Source of the DNA: Geosiphon pyriformis
Lineage: Eukaryota; Glomeromycota; Glomeromycetes; Archaeosporales; Geosiphonaceae
Direction of reading: 5' to 3'
NCBI GenBank assembly: GCA_016748015.1
Contig: JAAOMT010000553.1
Span: 80,533 to 144,532, forward strand
DNA length: 64,000 nt
Part shown: one piece after another, positions 12,070-23,825 of the stretch
How the letters are laid out: every line of letters starts with the position of its first letter
Numbering within the stretch: the stretch's first letter is position 1
Notes under the pieces: model-generated
Database searches by the model: none
What the model was told of the DNA's origin: nothing
Seen by the model: only the letters and a program-made list of their open reading frames with translations
Translations under genes and position numbers: made by a program

Positions 12070-14790
12070 TTGGTGCAAATTTTGGGCTTATAAAAAGATA
12101 TATTGTATATAATAGTCTGAATCAAAAAGAAGTTTTTTTGCCACTACTATAGAAAATTTTCTACAATTTTTTGTTTTATAAGAATAAAAAGCATAACTAT
12201 TTATATGACTATAAATTAGATTCAAAGTTTTTTACAAAAACTAACAAACAGAATTCTAAGAGTAATATGACTTTTTTTCTGGCAATTAGAGTTTTTATGA
12301 ATAATACAATCTAGTTTAAGAATAACATAACAGTTATTCAACATATTTTAAACATTATTAGTGAATTTTTTCAGATCAATAACATTTTAATTAACTTAAA
12401 AAAAACAGTTGCTATATCTATTAGTCAAAAAACAAAAACTTTATGTTTATTAATAGGTAGATTAAATATTTTAATAACTAAAAAATATGTGTTTTATAGA
12501 TACTTAAGCATTTTTTTGTTTACAGATGGTTTTTTTAAGTCAAATCTGGTCAAAACTTATTTAGACATCAAGTTTTTTATGAATTTAGTTTTGAGAAAAA
12601 CTGTTTTTAATAAACAATTTTTGTACTTAATGTTTGTTATTCTATAGTTTATAATTAGTTACAGATTGTAATTTAGTTATATGTCAATAAGTATATATAA
12701 AAAATATAACAAAATATTAAGAAAAGAGTTAAAACTCAAGACCAATTTACTTAAAGACTTTTTTAATAAAGCCATTTTCTATTTTAAATTATATGGTTTT
12801 AAAACATTTAAACAAATACAGACCAAAAATTTGCTGACTAATTTGGTGGTTTTTGTCAATTCAGAAAAAATTTTTGGCAAATTATTTGAATACAAAGCTA
12901 TAAATCTGCAAAATATTAGTTAGATGTTTTAATACTTTTTTAGTTTTTGATTAAATTGTTGATTAATTTCATAAATTGTTTTTTAACAAATATAACCAAC
13001 ACTTTGGTATTATATAAATTGTTTTTGAATAATAATCTACTTAATGTTTTTTAAACTAATAGTAGTGTTATTGTTACAAATATCTTGAATTTAAAATATT
13101 ATTTGAATATAGTAAGTTTATTAAAAAGATTTGATATCATTTTTGTAAACCAACTTTTGGATTGTTAAGATACATGCTTTACATAACATATATTTTACAA
13201 ATAGAAAAGACTAAATTTTAAGGATTCAGTTTTTGGTTAGTTTATTTTACTTGTTAATTTTATTAAGATTGATAGTATAGTCAACAATAGTTTTTTGGTT
13301 TTTTATCTTATTTTTAGTGATTACTTGTATAACTTTGGTTTTATTAATAAGTATTTTATAAAAAATAAGTTTAACAATATAGTTGTTTATACAAATAAAT
13401 TGGTAAAAAATTTGGAATCTATAAGTACTTATAATAATACTACTGTCTATTTTTTAAACATTAATGTGAATATAAAAATTAAGATATATGGCTTGCTCTT
13501 TTCAATTTTAGTAAAACTGCAAACTATTGTTCTTGTTTTAGAATATGTTTTTGTGTTTAGCTCAATTATATTGTTTATAAATAACCAAATAATATTAAAT
13601 ATATATAAGTTAATTAAAAAAAATATCAGTCTTAATTTTTGTAATAAATACTGAATAAAAAAAGAATATATTTATTAGACTATTATGTCTAGACATTTGT
13701 TAATTGATTAAAACAAAATCAAAAATTATTCCAAAGTTGTTGGCAATAAGCATACAGATTTTTTTGCCAATACTATTACTATGTCTAATTTTATGTTATC
13801 TGTTAAGATACTATATTACTTTTTTGTTATTAAAAACAGATCTGTTTCTGAAAATATTTATTATTTTATTAGATATTTGTTTAAGACTATTAATTTTGTT
13901 AATTGAAAATTCAAATATACTAATAATGCTGTAAATAAAACTTTTTACAACTTTTTTAATATATATAAAATCTTTAAAATATAGCATTCTAATAATTGAG
14001 TTTATCCTGGCTTTATCAGTTTTATATTTACAGTATTTTGGTTTTATTTTATAAAGGCACTGTATTATCACTTATTTATAATTAAAAAAAGAGATTATAT
14101 AACTTAAATTATCTTAGTGTATTGTGTATTTAATGTAGATTAATTAAAAACTTTAATTATATATTTTTATATATTTACAATAATTGTGCCAGAAAAAAAC
14201 TAATTTTGAATACTATTTGAAAATAAACTGTTTTGCTAGATGTTAGTATTATTAATTATAAAATGATCTAAACTTTATATAAGACTGAGTCTTCTAATTA
14301 TTTATATATATTATTGACTAAAAGTTTATAATAAAAAAATAAATGGCTAATATAATACATTTGTTGAGTATTGAATTTAATAGTAGTTTATTGGTTATTA
14401 ATTTGGTCTAGAGTTTTGCTGAAAATTACAGATTTGTCATATAGTTACTGACTACTAAACTGAAAGTATATTATAAAAAATATAATTTTCTGTTATGTAA
14501 TAGATCTGTAATTCCGACCATTTCTGACTTGTTATTTTTGTAATTTCTTAAAATAATTCATGATTTTGGCATTAAATTGGATATGTATATTTGCTTTGGA
14601 TTGTATTTTTGTTTGATCAATATATATTTGGGTTTTTTGTATAACTTTTCTGTAATAGATAATTTAAGTATATAATACTGTCTTGATTGACTTAAGTGAC
14701 TAGTTATATGTAAAAAAACATAAATCATACTTAATATAAAATCTTATATGATTATATATTTTTAAGTAATAGTTAAACTGTATTTATAAA
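12070..14790 (+). pseudogene. LINE ORF2 3' half (RT thumb, RNase H, 3' tail), highly decayed
   Basis: Plus-strand text follows the ORF2 of the LINE at 19.8-24.5 kb. It starts at the RT palm (NFGLIKRYIVYNSLNQKEVF), goes through motif C (FMNNTI then TAG where FVNDTIW is found), IQHILNIISEFF, an open stretch at 12681-12923 (KTFKQIQTKNLLTNLVVFVN) and RNase H (VVYTNKLVKNLE, near 13.4 kb). The 3' tail similarity (AAGTGACTAGTTATATGT) lies near 14.7 kb. Both Asp of RT motif C and the first Asp of RNase H are Asn here. Many stops; a dead copy whose 5' part is lost at the junction with the LTR element. Confidence 0.75.
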
Positions 14791-15600
14791 ATAATAATAA
14801 TTAAAAAATCAAAAAATTAACAATTAAAAACTAATTACTACTTAAATTTTCAAATATTAATAATAATTAATTAGCAAAATTAAAAATTATTCTAATTTAA
14901 AAACTTTAATTTATTTTTATAATTGAATAAAAAAACGTATTATTAAAAAATATTCTAATTTAATAACTAAATACTTTTTTAATATTAATAATTATATTTT
15001 GTTTAAGAAAATTAATCTCTTAAAAAAGAATTTATTAAGCTAAAAAAACCTCAAAAACAAAGCCTTTCTACTTTTACAAAACAAAAATAATTACAGTTCT
15101 GTCTTAAAATCAATGAATAAAATATTAAAAATTAAACTAAAACTTTTAAATTTTAATATTAAATGACAAATTATCAAGTTATAAAATCAAGTCTGTAAAA
15201 AGATATCATAAAATTTAACGAAAAAATAAAGCAAAAAATGTATAATGGTCATAAACAACAATTTTTTGGAATTAATTATTAAAGCCAAAAAAGCTTTTGA
15301 AAGCAAAAACTTGGCAGAATTAGTAAAAGTTTTAAAAAAAATAGAAATATTACAACATTAGTGTTTATGCTAATAATCAAATAACAATTAATAACATAAT
15401 CAGCAATTAGGAAATAATAAGAATAAGCCATTAAATTATCCTCTTATTTTTGTATTTTTAGCAAGTGTTAAGTTTATTGTTAGTAAGAAAACTGGCTTTT
15501 AGAAAGAAAAACCAAAATTTAACTGCTTCTCTTAATGTTATGACCCAGTGACGTCACAAATCCACTTTGTCTGTTTTGTTGCAAATAACAATTTTGAATT
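14791..15600. other. AT-rich spacer without recognised gene
   Basis: This stretch between the LINE tail and the NSE2 gene is A/T-rich with short broken frames. A Lys-rich peptide VLKKIEILQH can be read near 15.34 kb, but nothing supports a gene. Base composition becomes more balanced after about 15.54 kb, where the NSE2 promoter region begins. Confidence 0.5.
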
Positions 15601-15742
15601 TTTAGTACAACTTTTTGATGAATAATAATCAAGACGCGAATGGCATGAGACTATTGATCTTTCTTATTGGTCAATTTAAGTGACTCCAACGCGTGTAAAT
15701 TATTGAGATCATGGTTTCATATCTCGAAAAGAATTTTCTACT
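15601..15742 (+). promoter_or_regulatory. Likely promoter/5' leader of the NSE2 gene
   Basis: The 140 bp before the ATG are markedly less AT-rich than the flanks and contain CGCG-bearing segments (CAAGACGCGAATGG, CCAACGCGTGTAAA). ACGCGT/ACGCGA-like sites resemble the MluI cell-cycle box of fungal S-phase genes, which would suit an SMC5/6 subunit. This is inference from motif appearance only; no start site can be seen. Confidence 0.3.
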
Positions 15743-16962
15743 ATGTCCGGAACGCCAAGCGGAAGCTCTTCTGCAATAATAACAGTACAAACTCCTTCAA
15801 GTATTAAATTGCTACATGATCCCAATAAATTCAATACCTTAATACCGGATTTTGCTGTAGCTTTGAGCTTTATTCAGCGGGGCATCACCTTTGCTACTGA
15901 TGCCGCGGTTGACATGGAAGAGGCTGAAGAAAAGGTTTTCCTTCTATCTCTTCTCAAAACAGCAACATGTTTGAACCCCACCCCCCCCCCAATTGCAGCA
16001 CAGTCCCTACCCCTCTAACTTAAGTTTTTCATAGACAGATTCACTAGAAGCGGCTACTCAATACTTAATTGACCTTGAAAATCAGCTCAAAGTTCAAAAA
16101 AATGTTTTGGAAAGTATGCGATCACGGTTAGCCAGGAGAGAGCCTATTGTAAGTATAATTTACATTGTAATTTTAAAGCAAAAAGTAATAACTTTGTTTT
16201 ATTTTTATTCAGCCCAATCTTTTGGATTGTTACGAGAAGGAGACAGCCCAAAAAATTCAAGAATCACAGACAATCCCATTTCGATATGAACAACATCCTG
16301 GCTATAACGAATTCAGACAAAAAATATGGGTAATTAATGTTTGATTATTTTTCTATGCATTGAATCTTTTTATTAATTTCATTTTATTTTGAAGGAAGTA
16401 AAAAATCCTGGCGCACCTATGCCACAAACTAGCAATCTAGACGATGATGAGATTGTAGTATCCACCGCTAAACAATCCTTGCTATGTCCCATCACTACGA
16501 TGCTTTTTGAAGATCCTGTAACTAGGTTTGAAAATGAGGTTTATTATTTAAACCTTTTGTGTTCCTTTTTTCTAAACCTAATTTTTAAATTTCATTTTCA
16601 GCTTAAAATGTCGCCACAGCTTTTCAAAAAATGCTATTCTCGCCCACCTGAGCAGTGCTGGAGGGCAAGCGAGATGTCCTGAACCAGGTATGTAACCTTA
16701 TATATGATCTCTACGCACAATTGTTCAAGCTCATACTCTCGACTTAGTTAGCACTATACTTTTTTGTATTCTTAGGTTGTGACAAGCTTATCACCGAAAG
16801 TGATCTGAAGCTTGATAAATCTTTGGCACGTAAAGTCGCTATGTACAGAGCACAACCGGAGAGTGATGAGGATGAGGTAATTCAATGTTCCAATAACTTC
16901 ACCAATTTCCGCCTCAATTATTTTATTAACTCAAATTTTCATAGTACACAAATGTGGATTAA
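15743..16962 (+). CDS. nse2: NSE2/MMS21-like E3 SUMO ligase, SMC5/6 complex (7 exons)
   Basis: Predicted 252-residue nuclear SUMO E3 ligase of the SMC5/6 DNA-repair complex. Exons by eye: 15743-15934, 16035-16148, 16213-16329, 16395-16525, 16602-16687, 16776-16876, 16945-16962; all introns are GT-AG and 64-100 bp. The N-terminal two thirds is helical (LEAATQYLIDLENQLKVQ), as expected for the part that binds the SMC5 coiled coil. The SP-RING is in the last third: CPIT (Cys172), KCRHSF (Cys188, His190) and RCPEPGCD (Cys210, Cys215), the spacing of NSE2 zf-Nse fingers. Length fits the family (about 250 residues). An acidic tail (ESDEDE) follows. The start is the first ATG in the frame, followed by continuous coding text. 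No stops or lost zinc ligands; probably functional. Faces the SerB-type gene tail to tail, 186 bp apart. Confidence 0.85.
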
Positions 16963-17148
16963 GATCTGACTTGATCTGATAAGACCAATATTTTTGTTAA
17001 AGGATTTAAGACGGAGACGATTGTGGTGTGTATAATTACTTGTGATTTGTATAATATTTCCAAATAAATTAAAAGGCAAAAAGCTTTGGCTTTCATTAAT
17101 TCAAACCACGCAATATACAAAAAATCGGAATTCATTCTTTTGGATGCC
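16963..17148. terminator. Shared 3' intergenic region between two convergent genes
   Basis: The 186 bp between the two facing stop codons must hold both 3' ends. It is A/T-rich (for example AAATAAATTAAAAGG near 17.06 kb), as expected for fungal polyadenylation regions, but no precise site can be assigned. Transcripts from the two genes may overlap here. Confidence 0.4.
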
Positions 17149-19379
17149 TTATGAACCGGAATATAGCTGTCTGCATTCCTCATCTGTATATCCTAAGAGG
17201 TATAAAACATACTTAAGGCTGGGCTGATTTATTCGTGTTCGCGCCTTATTATATCGATCAAAGTTTCTTAGTAAATAAGTATTTGAACCTCATTACCAAG
17301 GAATGTGGATTTGTTACCTTTTCTTGAACGCGTGGCTTCGCGTTGAACGCGATCCCCAAACCTGCCTTTGCGAGCATATATAAATCGTTTGCCCCATCTC
17401 CTATAGCGATTACTTGATCAAGCGTTACGCTTTCAGCTTGTGCAATTACCTCCAAAAGTTCCGCCTTGCGTTCTCCATCTACTATTGGCCCTACAGTTTC
17501 ACCCATGAGGGTGAGGCCGTCCGAAGATACTTTCAACTAAGCATCCATTCTTTAATTCTATCATTTTATGAAAAACGTGAAAATAAATAATTTTTAAAAA
17601 TTTTCTCACTTGATTGGCGAACGCGTAATCCAATCCGAGCTCATGCTTAACAAATTGAGCAAGTGGAGTAAAACCACCTAATAGAAATAGATGAGTTATT
17701 GAGAAGCTTGCCAGTCTTCCAAAAACCTTAAATATACTCGCCAGAGATAACTGCTAACTTGAAACCAATCTTTTTCAATGCCCGGCATAAAAAGTGTGCC
17801 CCTTCGGTAAAATTAAGATTTTCTTTGACAGTCGATAAAACATTTACCGGTGTTCCCTTCAAAAGAGCCACGCGACGTTTCAAGGATTCCTTAAAGTCAA
17901 TTTCCCCATTCATAGCGGATTCTGTAATTTTCTGGATATAGAGCAGGAGATCAATCATTTGAAAGCGACAAATACTTCACGGAATTATGTTGAAGAGAAA
18001 CGTACCGCAACTTCATCAACAACTCCGGCCATCCTAGCAATTTCATCGATCACCTCCTGTTGAATTAAGGTAGAGTCCATATCAAAGACTACCAATCTTT
18101 TATGCCTTCTAAATACATCATAAGGCTGAAGGGCAACATCCGTTCCGTGACTGGTGCTAAATTGAAATAATTGATGCCGCAATTTTTCAATGTTTGTTCC
18201 TAAAGGAACGGAAAGCTTATAATCAGCGCAAGAGACTTTGCCCTCATTCAATCTCTGCATTTTCTCTACAGATATTTTTGCATCAAGCAAGATTTTTGTC
18301 CATTCGTCAAGAAATTTGGCTGTGAGCCCGTTCTGATTAAGTACTGTGGCTGCATATTTAGTACGATTTTGATAAGGAGCATCCTCAATTGATTGCGCAA
18401 TTTGTGTTTCAACGTCATGTAAATCAAAGGCGAGAGTACCATCCCACTTACGGGCCGCCTCGGCGAGGTCACGAAATAACTCAACACTATCAAATTTTAA
18501 GTTGATAAGAACTCCAAAAGTGACATTGTGATAAAGACGCGACAACATAAAATCCTCAATATCACAATCATGTGCCGCTACGCATTCCAAAACACAACCG
18601 ATAATGTCAGTTCCATGCCGCCCTGTTAAAGAGACCAATATTTTTTGATTTGGAAGCAAAGTCGTAGGCGGAAATAAATTTTGATTATGAGATGGGGGAA
18701 AGTCTAATCGTAAGAATGGCCTTTCGATTTTGTTCAGGGGACGTTCACCGGAGTTGCACTGAACGTTTCCAATCAAATGATCCACTAAACTTTTTTTTAA
18801 AGATGAAAGCTCCTCAGATTTGACGAAGGAAAGAGAAGAAGCACGATACAAATATGGAGCACTAATATTAAGTCCCGAATGTTTATCATGCTTTTTCAAT
18901 ATTTTTGTTAACCCAGTATAGTTCAGAAAAATGAATTTTTCTAATTTAATGATAGATTGAAGCAAATCGGAAACCTCATTTTCTTCAGTTTGTATGGTAT
19001 TTATAGATCTTTGATAGGTACAGATGAGCTCAGCTGAGTATTCTGTAAAAAAATCGGATACCTTTTGAACTTCAAAGTCTAACAGCTCCAAAAATTCAGT
19101 GACTTTCACTTGAAGTAAAGCTAAGCGTGATAGAACTAGTTGAGGGAAACTAGGTTGATCAGCAGCCGGTTTCCAAGAGAGCAAAGGTGCGCTATCGGAA
19201 ATTTTAGCAATTCTTCGTTCATCGTCGGTCATGCGAGACGAAAATTTGGTTAAATTCAAAGGCCCGGAAGAAATGTGGTGTTTAATATAGAGTTTCAGAG
19301 TTTTATAATCAATGCACTGTTCCTGCCATGTTGTGGGTAGAAGTGCCTTCCTTTCTTCGAGATATTTACCGAACTTCAT
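17149..19379 (-). CDS. SPX-ACT-SerB fusion: phosphoserine phosphatase with N-terminal SPX domain (5 exons)
   Basis: Predicted 648-residue protein catalysing the last step of serine synthesis (phosphoserine to serine + phosphate). Exons by eye: 19379-18006, 17931-17742, 17677-17610, 17536-17318, 17244-17149. Residues 1-170 form an SPX domain: canonical start MKFGKYLEERK, Tyr25/Lys26/Lys29 in IDYKTLKLYIK, and the inositol-pyrophosphate-binding Lys cluster NYTGLTKILKKHDK (Lys159, 162, 163, 166). Residues 247-325 look like the ACT domain of SerB (ILVSLTGRHGTD). The HAD catalytic part has all key motifs: DMDST (Asp433, Asp435), VISGG (Ser521), ERKAELL (Lys568) and GDGANDLYML (Asp591, Asp595), then a C-terminal LLGYTDEE. 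An in-frame Met 40 codons upstream exists, but SPX proteins start at MKFG. Intron 2 is GC-AG. SPX is normally found in phosphate transporters, VTC and Pho81-type proteins, so a phosphate-status input on serine synthesis is inferred, not shown. Confidence 0.88.
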
Positions 19380-19499
19380 TGCGGTACAAGAAACAGGATT
19401 AATAAATTTTGATGCCAAAAATTTCGAACAAATAAAAACGCGTCGATTATCTGGTGAATGTGGATAGCGAATTTCATTGGTAGGATATTTATTTTTCAA

Positions 19500-19571
19500 T
19501 TTTTAGCTTTTTACAAATGTTGAATTGAATCTTATATATTACTGTGTAGCACAATATTTAAAAACTTAACA

Positions 19572-19603
<32 letters not shown>

Positions 19604-19805
19604 GATAATTTATGTTTTTATAACTTAAATAGAAAAAAAACAAAATAAATAAGAAAAAAAGCAAAAATAAAAAATAAAAAAAACTAAAATCAAATACCAA
19701 AACATTTTTATTTAAATTAATACAAATTAAATTAAGTTAAATATAAATATAATTAATTAATTAATTTAATTAATTTAATTTAGTTTAACTTGATTTTATT
19801 TTTAT
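19500..19805. repeat. AT-rich spacer with (ATT)n microsatellite
   Basis: Upstream of the SPX-SerB gene, an uninterrupted ATT trinucleotide run of about 10 units lies at 19572-19603, followed by A-rich and TTAATTAA-type simple sequence. The proximal part (19380-19500) may hold the gene's promoter. The right edge is the A-tail of the adjacent minus-strand LINE. Confidence 0.7.
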
Positions 19806-19931
19806 TTTTTTTATTTTAACGAGTGAGGTCCAAATGTGACCTAGTGCTATACATCATACAAATGATCTAAACTAGATGCGAATTATGTGTTTTCTACACG
19901 TGACCAGCCACTCGGGCCAGTCAGGACTACA

Positions 19932-20324
19932 CTACACACCTATATGCACATAAACTGGATCTCCAATACCTGAAAAAAATGGACAAAACTTATGAAACCC
20001 AAAACCAACTCCAAAAGCCTTAGCCACTCCCAGCAACCTGACCACACCAGCCGAAAACACCATAGGCAAACCAGAAACTAAAGCAGGAGCGGAGCCATCA
20101 CGTGGAATCAAACCATGCTTTTCCATAAACACTCAGTGTCTGGTCCGGACCAACCAAACATCATCCCGAAATGCTAGACAAAACTCATGCACAAAGCTCA
20201 CAATCCTCTTAGCACCCTTCTTAGAATCTTTAAAGACCGAAACAGACTCACAAAACCATTCATTGAAAACAAAGCCTTTACACAGAGCAACACTAACTCC
20301 AACCTCAGAAACACAAAAAGCCAA
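19932..20324 (-). pseudogene. C-terminal extension of LINE ORF2
   Basis: In the same frame as the RT-RNase H part, after a TAG, the text continues (LAFCVSEVGVSVALCKGF, KRIVSFVHEFCLAFRDDVW), passes a TGA and ends at VYVHIGV. It has no recognised domain. Its continuation in frame, with the same composition, shows that the two stops are late mutations in one larger ORF2. Confidence 0.65.
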
Positions 20325-20327
20325 GGC

Positions 20328-23300
20328 CTATAAGACACATGAAGAAGAGCGAAAAAGACCAGAAAGAGCCTCCCAAGCTAAAGCATATGCACCCAACAAA
20401 TGAGCATGGCCAACGGCATCCTGAGAACATGAAAAGACATGATCCGAGGTTTCAACATCACCACAAAACAGACAGACCACACTGGGGTATCTTCTATCAT
20501 ATAAATGCTTGTGCACAGCAACAGGAAGCCGATGATGGAGAGCCTTCATAAAGTAAGTATGACAGCCTGCCATGCACATGCTGGTAAAACCGGATGCCAA
20601 GTGAGAATTGGGGTGCCACACCATAGAAGACTTAGACCAATTGATATCAGCATGCAAACTATTATCCACAACACAAGAACCCACTCCAATCTCCCAACGA
20701 GCTCGATGAACTAACCAGAAAACATCATGAACAAAGTGTCTAGAATTACCAGAAACTGCTGTACCACCAGCACATAAAAAACGTTCACTGACTAAATAAG
20801 GTAGGCGCCAAGCAGAGAGAGCAGCACCTTTGGCAAGCGCATCAGCACACTCGTTGCCTGAGACACCTGAATAATCTTTCACCTTAACCCAATTTACATC
20901 CAAATTCTTTTGATGAATGACGGTGGCAATGTGACGACGCTCGATCCAACAGCAGTTCCTGAAATCCAGACAAACCAGCAAAGACTCTGATCTACATGCA
21001 TCCAAAGCAGCCTGGCTATCCGAGAACAAGTCAATTGAACGAGAAAAAAGAACACACTCAAGGGCCAAAGCTATGGCTTGCAGTTCTGTCAGAGTAGAAG
21101 AAACCAAACCAGTCACCCCAACACCTAAACCCAAGTTAATGTCCTCAAAAAAGACGGCAGCACCTGCTCTCATGTCAACAGTGCCCAGACCAGAAAGAGA
21201 TTTATTCGTATACACAGAAAGGCGGGCAGCATCAATGGTCGGCAAAGTGTCACGAATTACACCAAAATCATGAGAAAGACAAATATCAGACACTGCATGA
21301 CCATCCACCAAAGAAAAGCTTGAGGAGAGAGGCACAACACTACCAAGAAAGCGAACAGAAAGATTAAACCAGAAAGGGACTGGGCCATGAGGGTCCAGCC
21401 TTTTCCAATGCTTGAAGGTCCCCCAACTGAAAACATCACCATTATGGTCATGAAGCTGTTCCACAAAAGCAATTCCATAACACCTGAGCGAAGAGATGCA
21501 CTTGAAAAAACAGGATTTACCAAGAACCAAAGACATAGGAGTACTGCACTGACGACAAAAAGCACAAGCTAGAGGGCCTCCCAAAGACAAATCACACCCA
21601 GAAAAAATGCAAACCACACCCGCCAAAAAATTATCTAAGGGACTGATACCAACACGAGCCGGAAACAGCAAGGGATAACAAGGATGCCAGCTGAAAACCT
21701 GGAGGTCATGAGACCTATGAGAAAACAAACGACCCAAGACACCAGTAGAATTTGCAAAAGCAACAATAGAGGCCAATTTACTCTCAGCCTGGATCTGTTC
21801 GAAAGTTTTTAAATTGTACAAAGAGGGGTGATGAAGTGCATTACTGGGGAAATCACGTGGCAATCCAGACTTTGACTTTAAGACCTTGTATATCAAAGCA
21901 TCCCATTTACTACAAACACCAACAGAAATGAAACTGAACTGAGTCCTGTAGCTGATGATAGAGAAAAAGACTGCAGACACCAAATATGCATACTGTTTGT
22001 CCGAAATTGCCTTTCTCAAAACAAGATTCACAAAAAACCATACATCAGCCTGAGCTTTAGCCAAGCTAGGCTTCGAAAGACCCTCAGAAGACAAAAAAAT
22101 ACCCAAATAGCGATGAGATTCCCCTCTCTTGGCAATGGAAATAGGCGCATCACTGATAGTTAAATAAGGATCCAGCACCCGGCAATTGATGGGAATGGCC
22201 ACCGTTTTGTCATTGTTTACAGAAATATCATTAAACCTAAAAAACTCACTAGCAACATCAAGGATGTGTTGTGTAGCAGTCTGGCTACTACCAACCCAAA
22301 TAGTATCATTGACAAAAGTGCCGGCAGCAAGAAACAAAGACAGCCCAGCTTGAGGATCCACCTGGCCAGTTCTAGATATGAAATGAGAATTCAACCTGTA
22401 GCCATACACACTATCCTGTCTCTTGATCTCGCACAAAAGTGAATCATAGAAAATACGCCAGAGAAGAGGCGAAAAGACTTCTCCCTGATCCAGCCCATCG
22501 TGGACACAATACCTATCAGTCAAGCCAAAGTCAGTCATCACTCTGTTAATGCAACCATTGTGAATACTGCCAAAAAATCTAATAAACCTGTCACACATTT
22601 TGATCCTGACTAGACTCCTCCTAAGATGTTCCCAACCAACCGAGTTATAAGCCTTGCGCATGTCTTGTAAAACCAGCCAAAGTTCATGGTTCTTCTCCAA
22701 GGCATCCTCAACCACAGAACTGATAGCAAAAATGGGAGATTGTATCATTGTACCCTTCAAAACCAAAAAATTGTCCCCATGAAGAACATCAAAAGTGCTG
22801 CAAGCCAGAGAGATCCTATCTGAAAGGATTTTGGAGAGAATTTTGCAGGCTGTTTCAATTAAAGCTATAGGATGGGTGTTCATGAGAACTCCCTTCCATT
22901 CATATGGTTTAGAAATCATCGAAACCCAAGCTTCTTTCCAAGGCCCAGGGACCGACTTGCCAACCAAACAGAAATTCAAGAGCACCAAAAGCATATTCAA
23001 AACAGATTTGTCACAATGTTTCCATAATTCATTGGAGATACCAGAAAGACCAGCCGCTTTTTCATCAGGAAGATCCTTAACAACAGCTGACAACTCATCA
23101 AAACTAATTGAACACATGACATCAAAGAAAGCACCATCGAACACATAATCCAGAGGCCAATATTGACGAGCCCAATCCTCAGACAAGTCAGACACCATCT
23201 CACATTTTCTGGTCCATCCCTCCATAATTTTGTCCACCTTAGACTTAACCAAAACAGGCTCTAAAATCAACTCATCTTCTACAACCAAATGATCCAGGAC

Positions 23301-23825
23301 CACCTTGCAAAAAGAACGCTCCAAGACACTCCTAATGGTGTAACTCTTGTTCAGCTCAAAACTCTCCATTCTTCTATTAATAGCCTGCTTAATAGAGGAT
23401 TCCTCAGTGCACTTGGATTCCACTAATTTGAAGGAGTGGTATGATTTTCTTGCTTTGGCCAGTGCAGAATGAATAAGATCAAAATTAGAACCTAAAAGAA
23501 ACAGAGACTTAACTACCGATGCACCAGGAGAGTCGAGTCTGTGCCACACCTCCAACAAAGAAGCAAAACCATCACTAGAAGCCAAACGCGATGCCTTGAC
23601 CAACTTAAAAACCAGCAGCTCCAGCTTGTGAAACCTAGAAGAAGTCTTAGTAAACACGCTATCAAAACCTTTAAACCATTTTTTCTTAAATGTACCACCC
23701 GCTGAAAGAACCATAGTCTTGCGAACAATGTTCCACATAGTGTCCACATCTGAAAATCTTACTGCCACACCAAAAGCATCCAAGAACAAAGAGACATTAG
23801 CAGCTAAGGTGTCCTTGAACTCCAA
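20328..23825 (-). pseudogene. LINE ORF2, reverse transcriptase and RNase H (1165 open codons)
   Basis: Long uninterrupted part of LINE ORF2. RT: fingers AAGLSGISNELWKH, TACKILSKILSDRIS, motif A region LQDMRKAYNSVGW, motif B region LDQGEVFSPLLW, motif C GTFVNDTIW. RNase H: VYTNKSLSGLG, STLTELQAI, DLFSDSQAA, NECADALAK. A C-terminal zinc knuckle CLFCGDVETSDHVFSC closes it. The catalytic Asp of motif A (AYN for AYD), the first Asp of motif C (FVND for FxDD) and the first Asp of RNase H (TNKS for TDGS) are all Asn, so enzyme activity is unlikely although the frame is open. Codons downstream of the TAG continue in frame to 19932. Confidence 0.85.

Larger units (their letters stand above)
3145..12070 (-). 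mobile_element. Ty3/gypsy-type retrotransposon with dUTPase, 5' LTR missing
   Basis: In minus-strand order: leader (12.07-11.9 kb), gag (11.85-9.6 kb, split by a solo LTR B), protease (about 9.2-8.56 kb), Cys-rich segment (8.4-7.7 kb), dUTPase (7.5-6.98 kb), RT (6.5-5.7 kb), RNase H (5.6-5.1 kb), integrase (5.1-4.06 kb), GPY/F-like segment (4.06-3.85 kb) and a 3' ORF remnant (3.85-3.15 kb). Integrase lying after RT is the Ty3/gypsy order. The frame is broken by many stops. The 5' LTR and primer-binding site are absent: at about 12.07 kb the leader joins a LINE reverse transcriptase directly, pointing to a deletion or recombination junction. The 3' LTR is at 2358-3144. Confidence 0.85.

Noticed and set aside
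17149-19499. Upstream Met at 19499 as start of the SPX-SerB protein
   Set aside because: It would add 40 residues without domain character; SPX proteins start at MKFGKYL, which begins at 19379.
20339-21572. Several plus-strand frames of 60-70 codons
   Set aside because: Shadows of the minus-strand LINE ORF2, whose RT/RNase H motifs fix the true strand.
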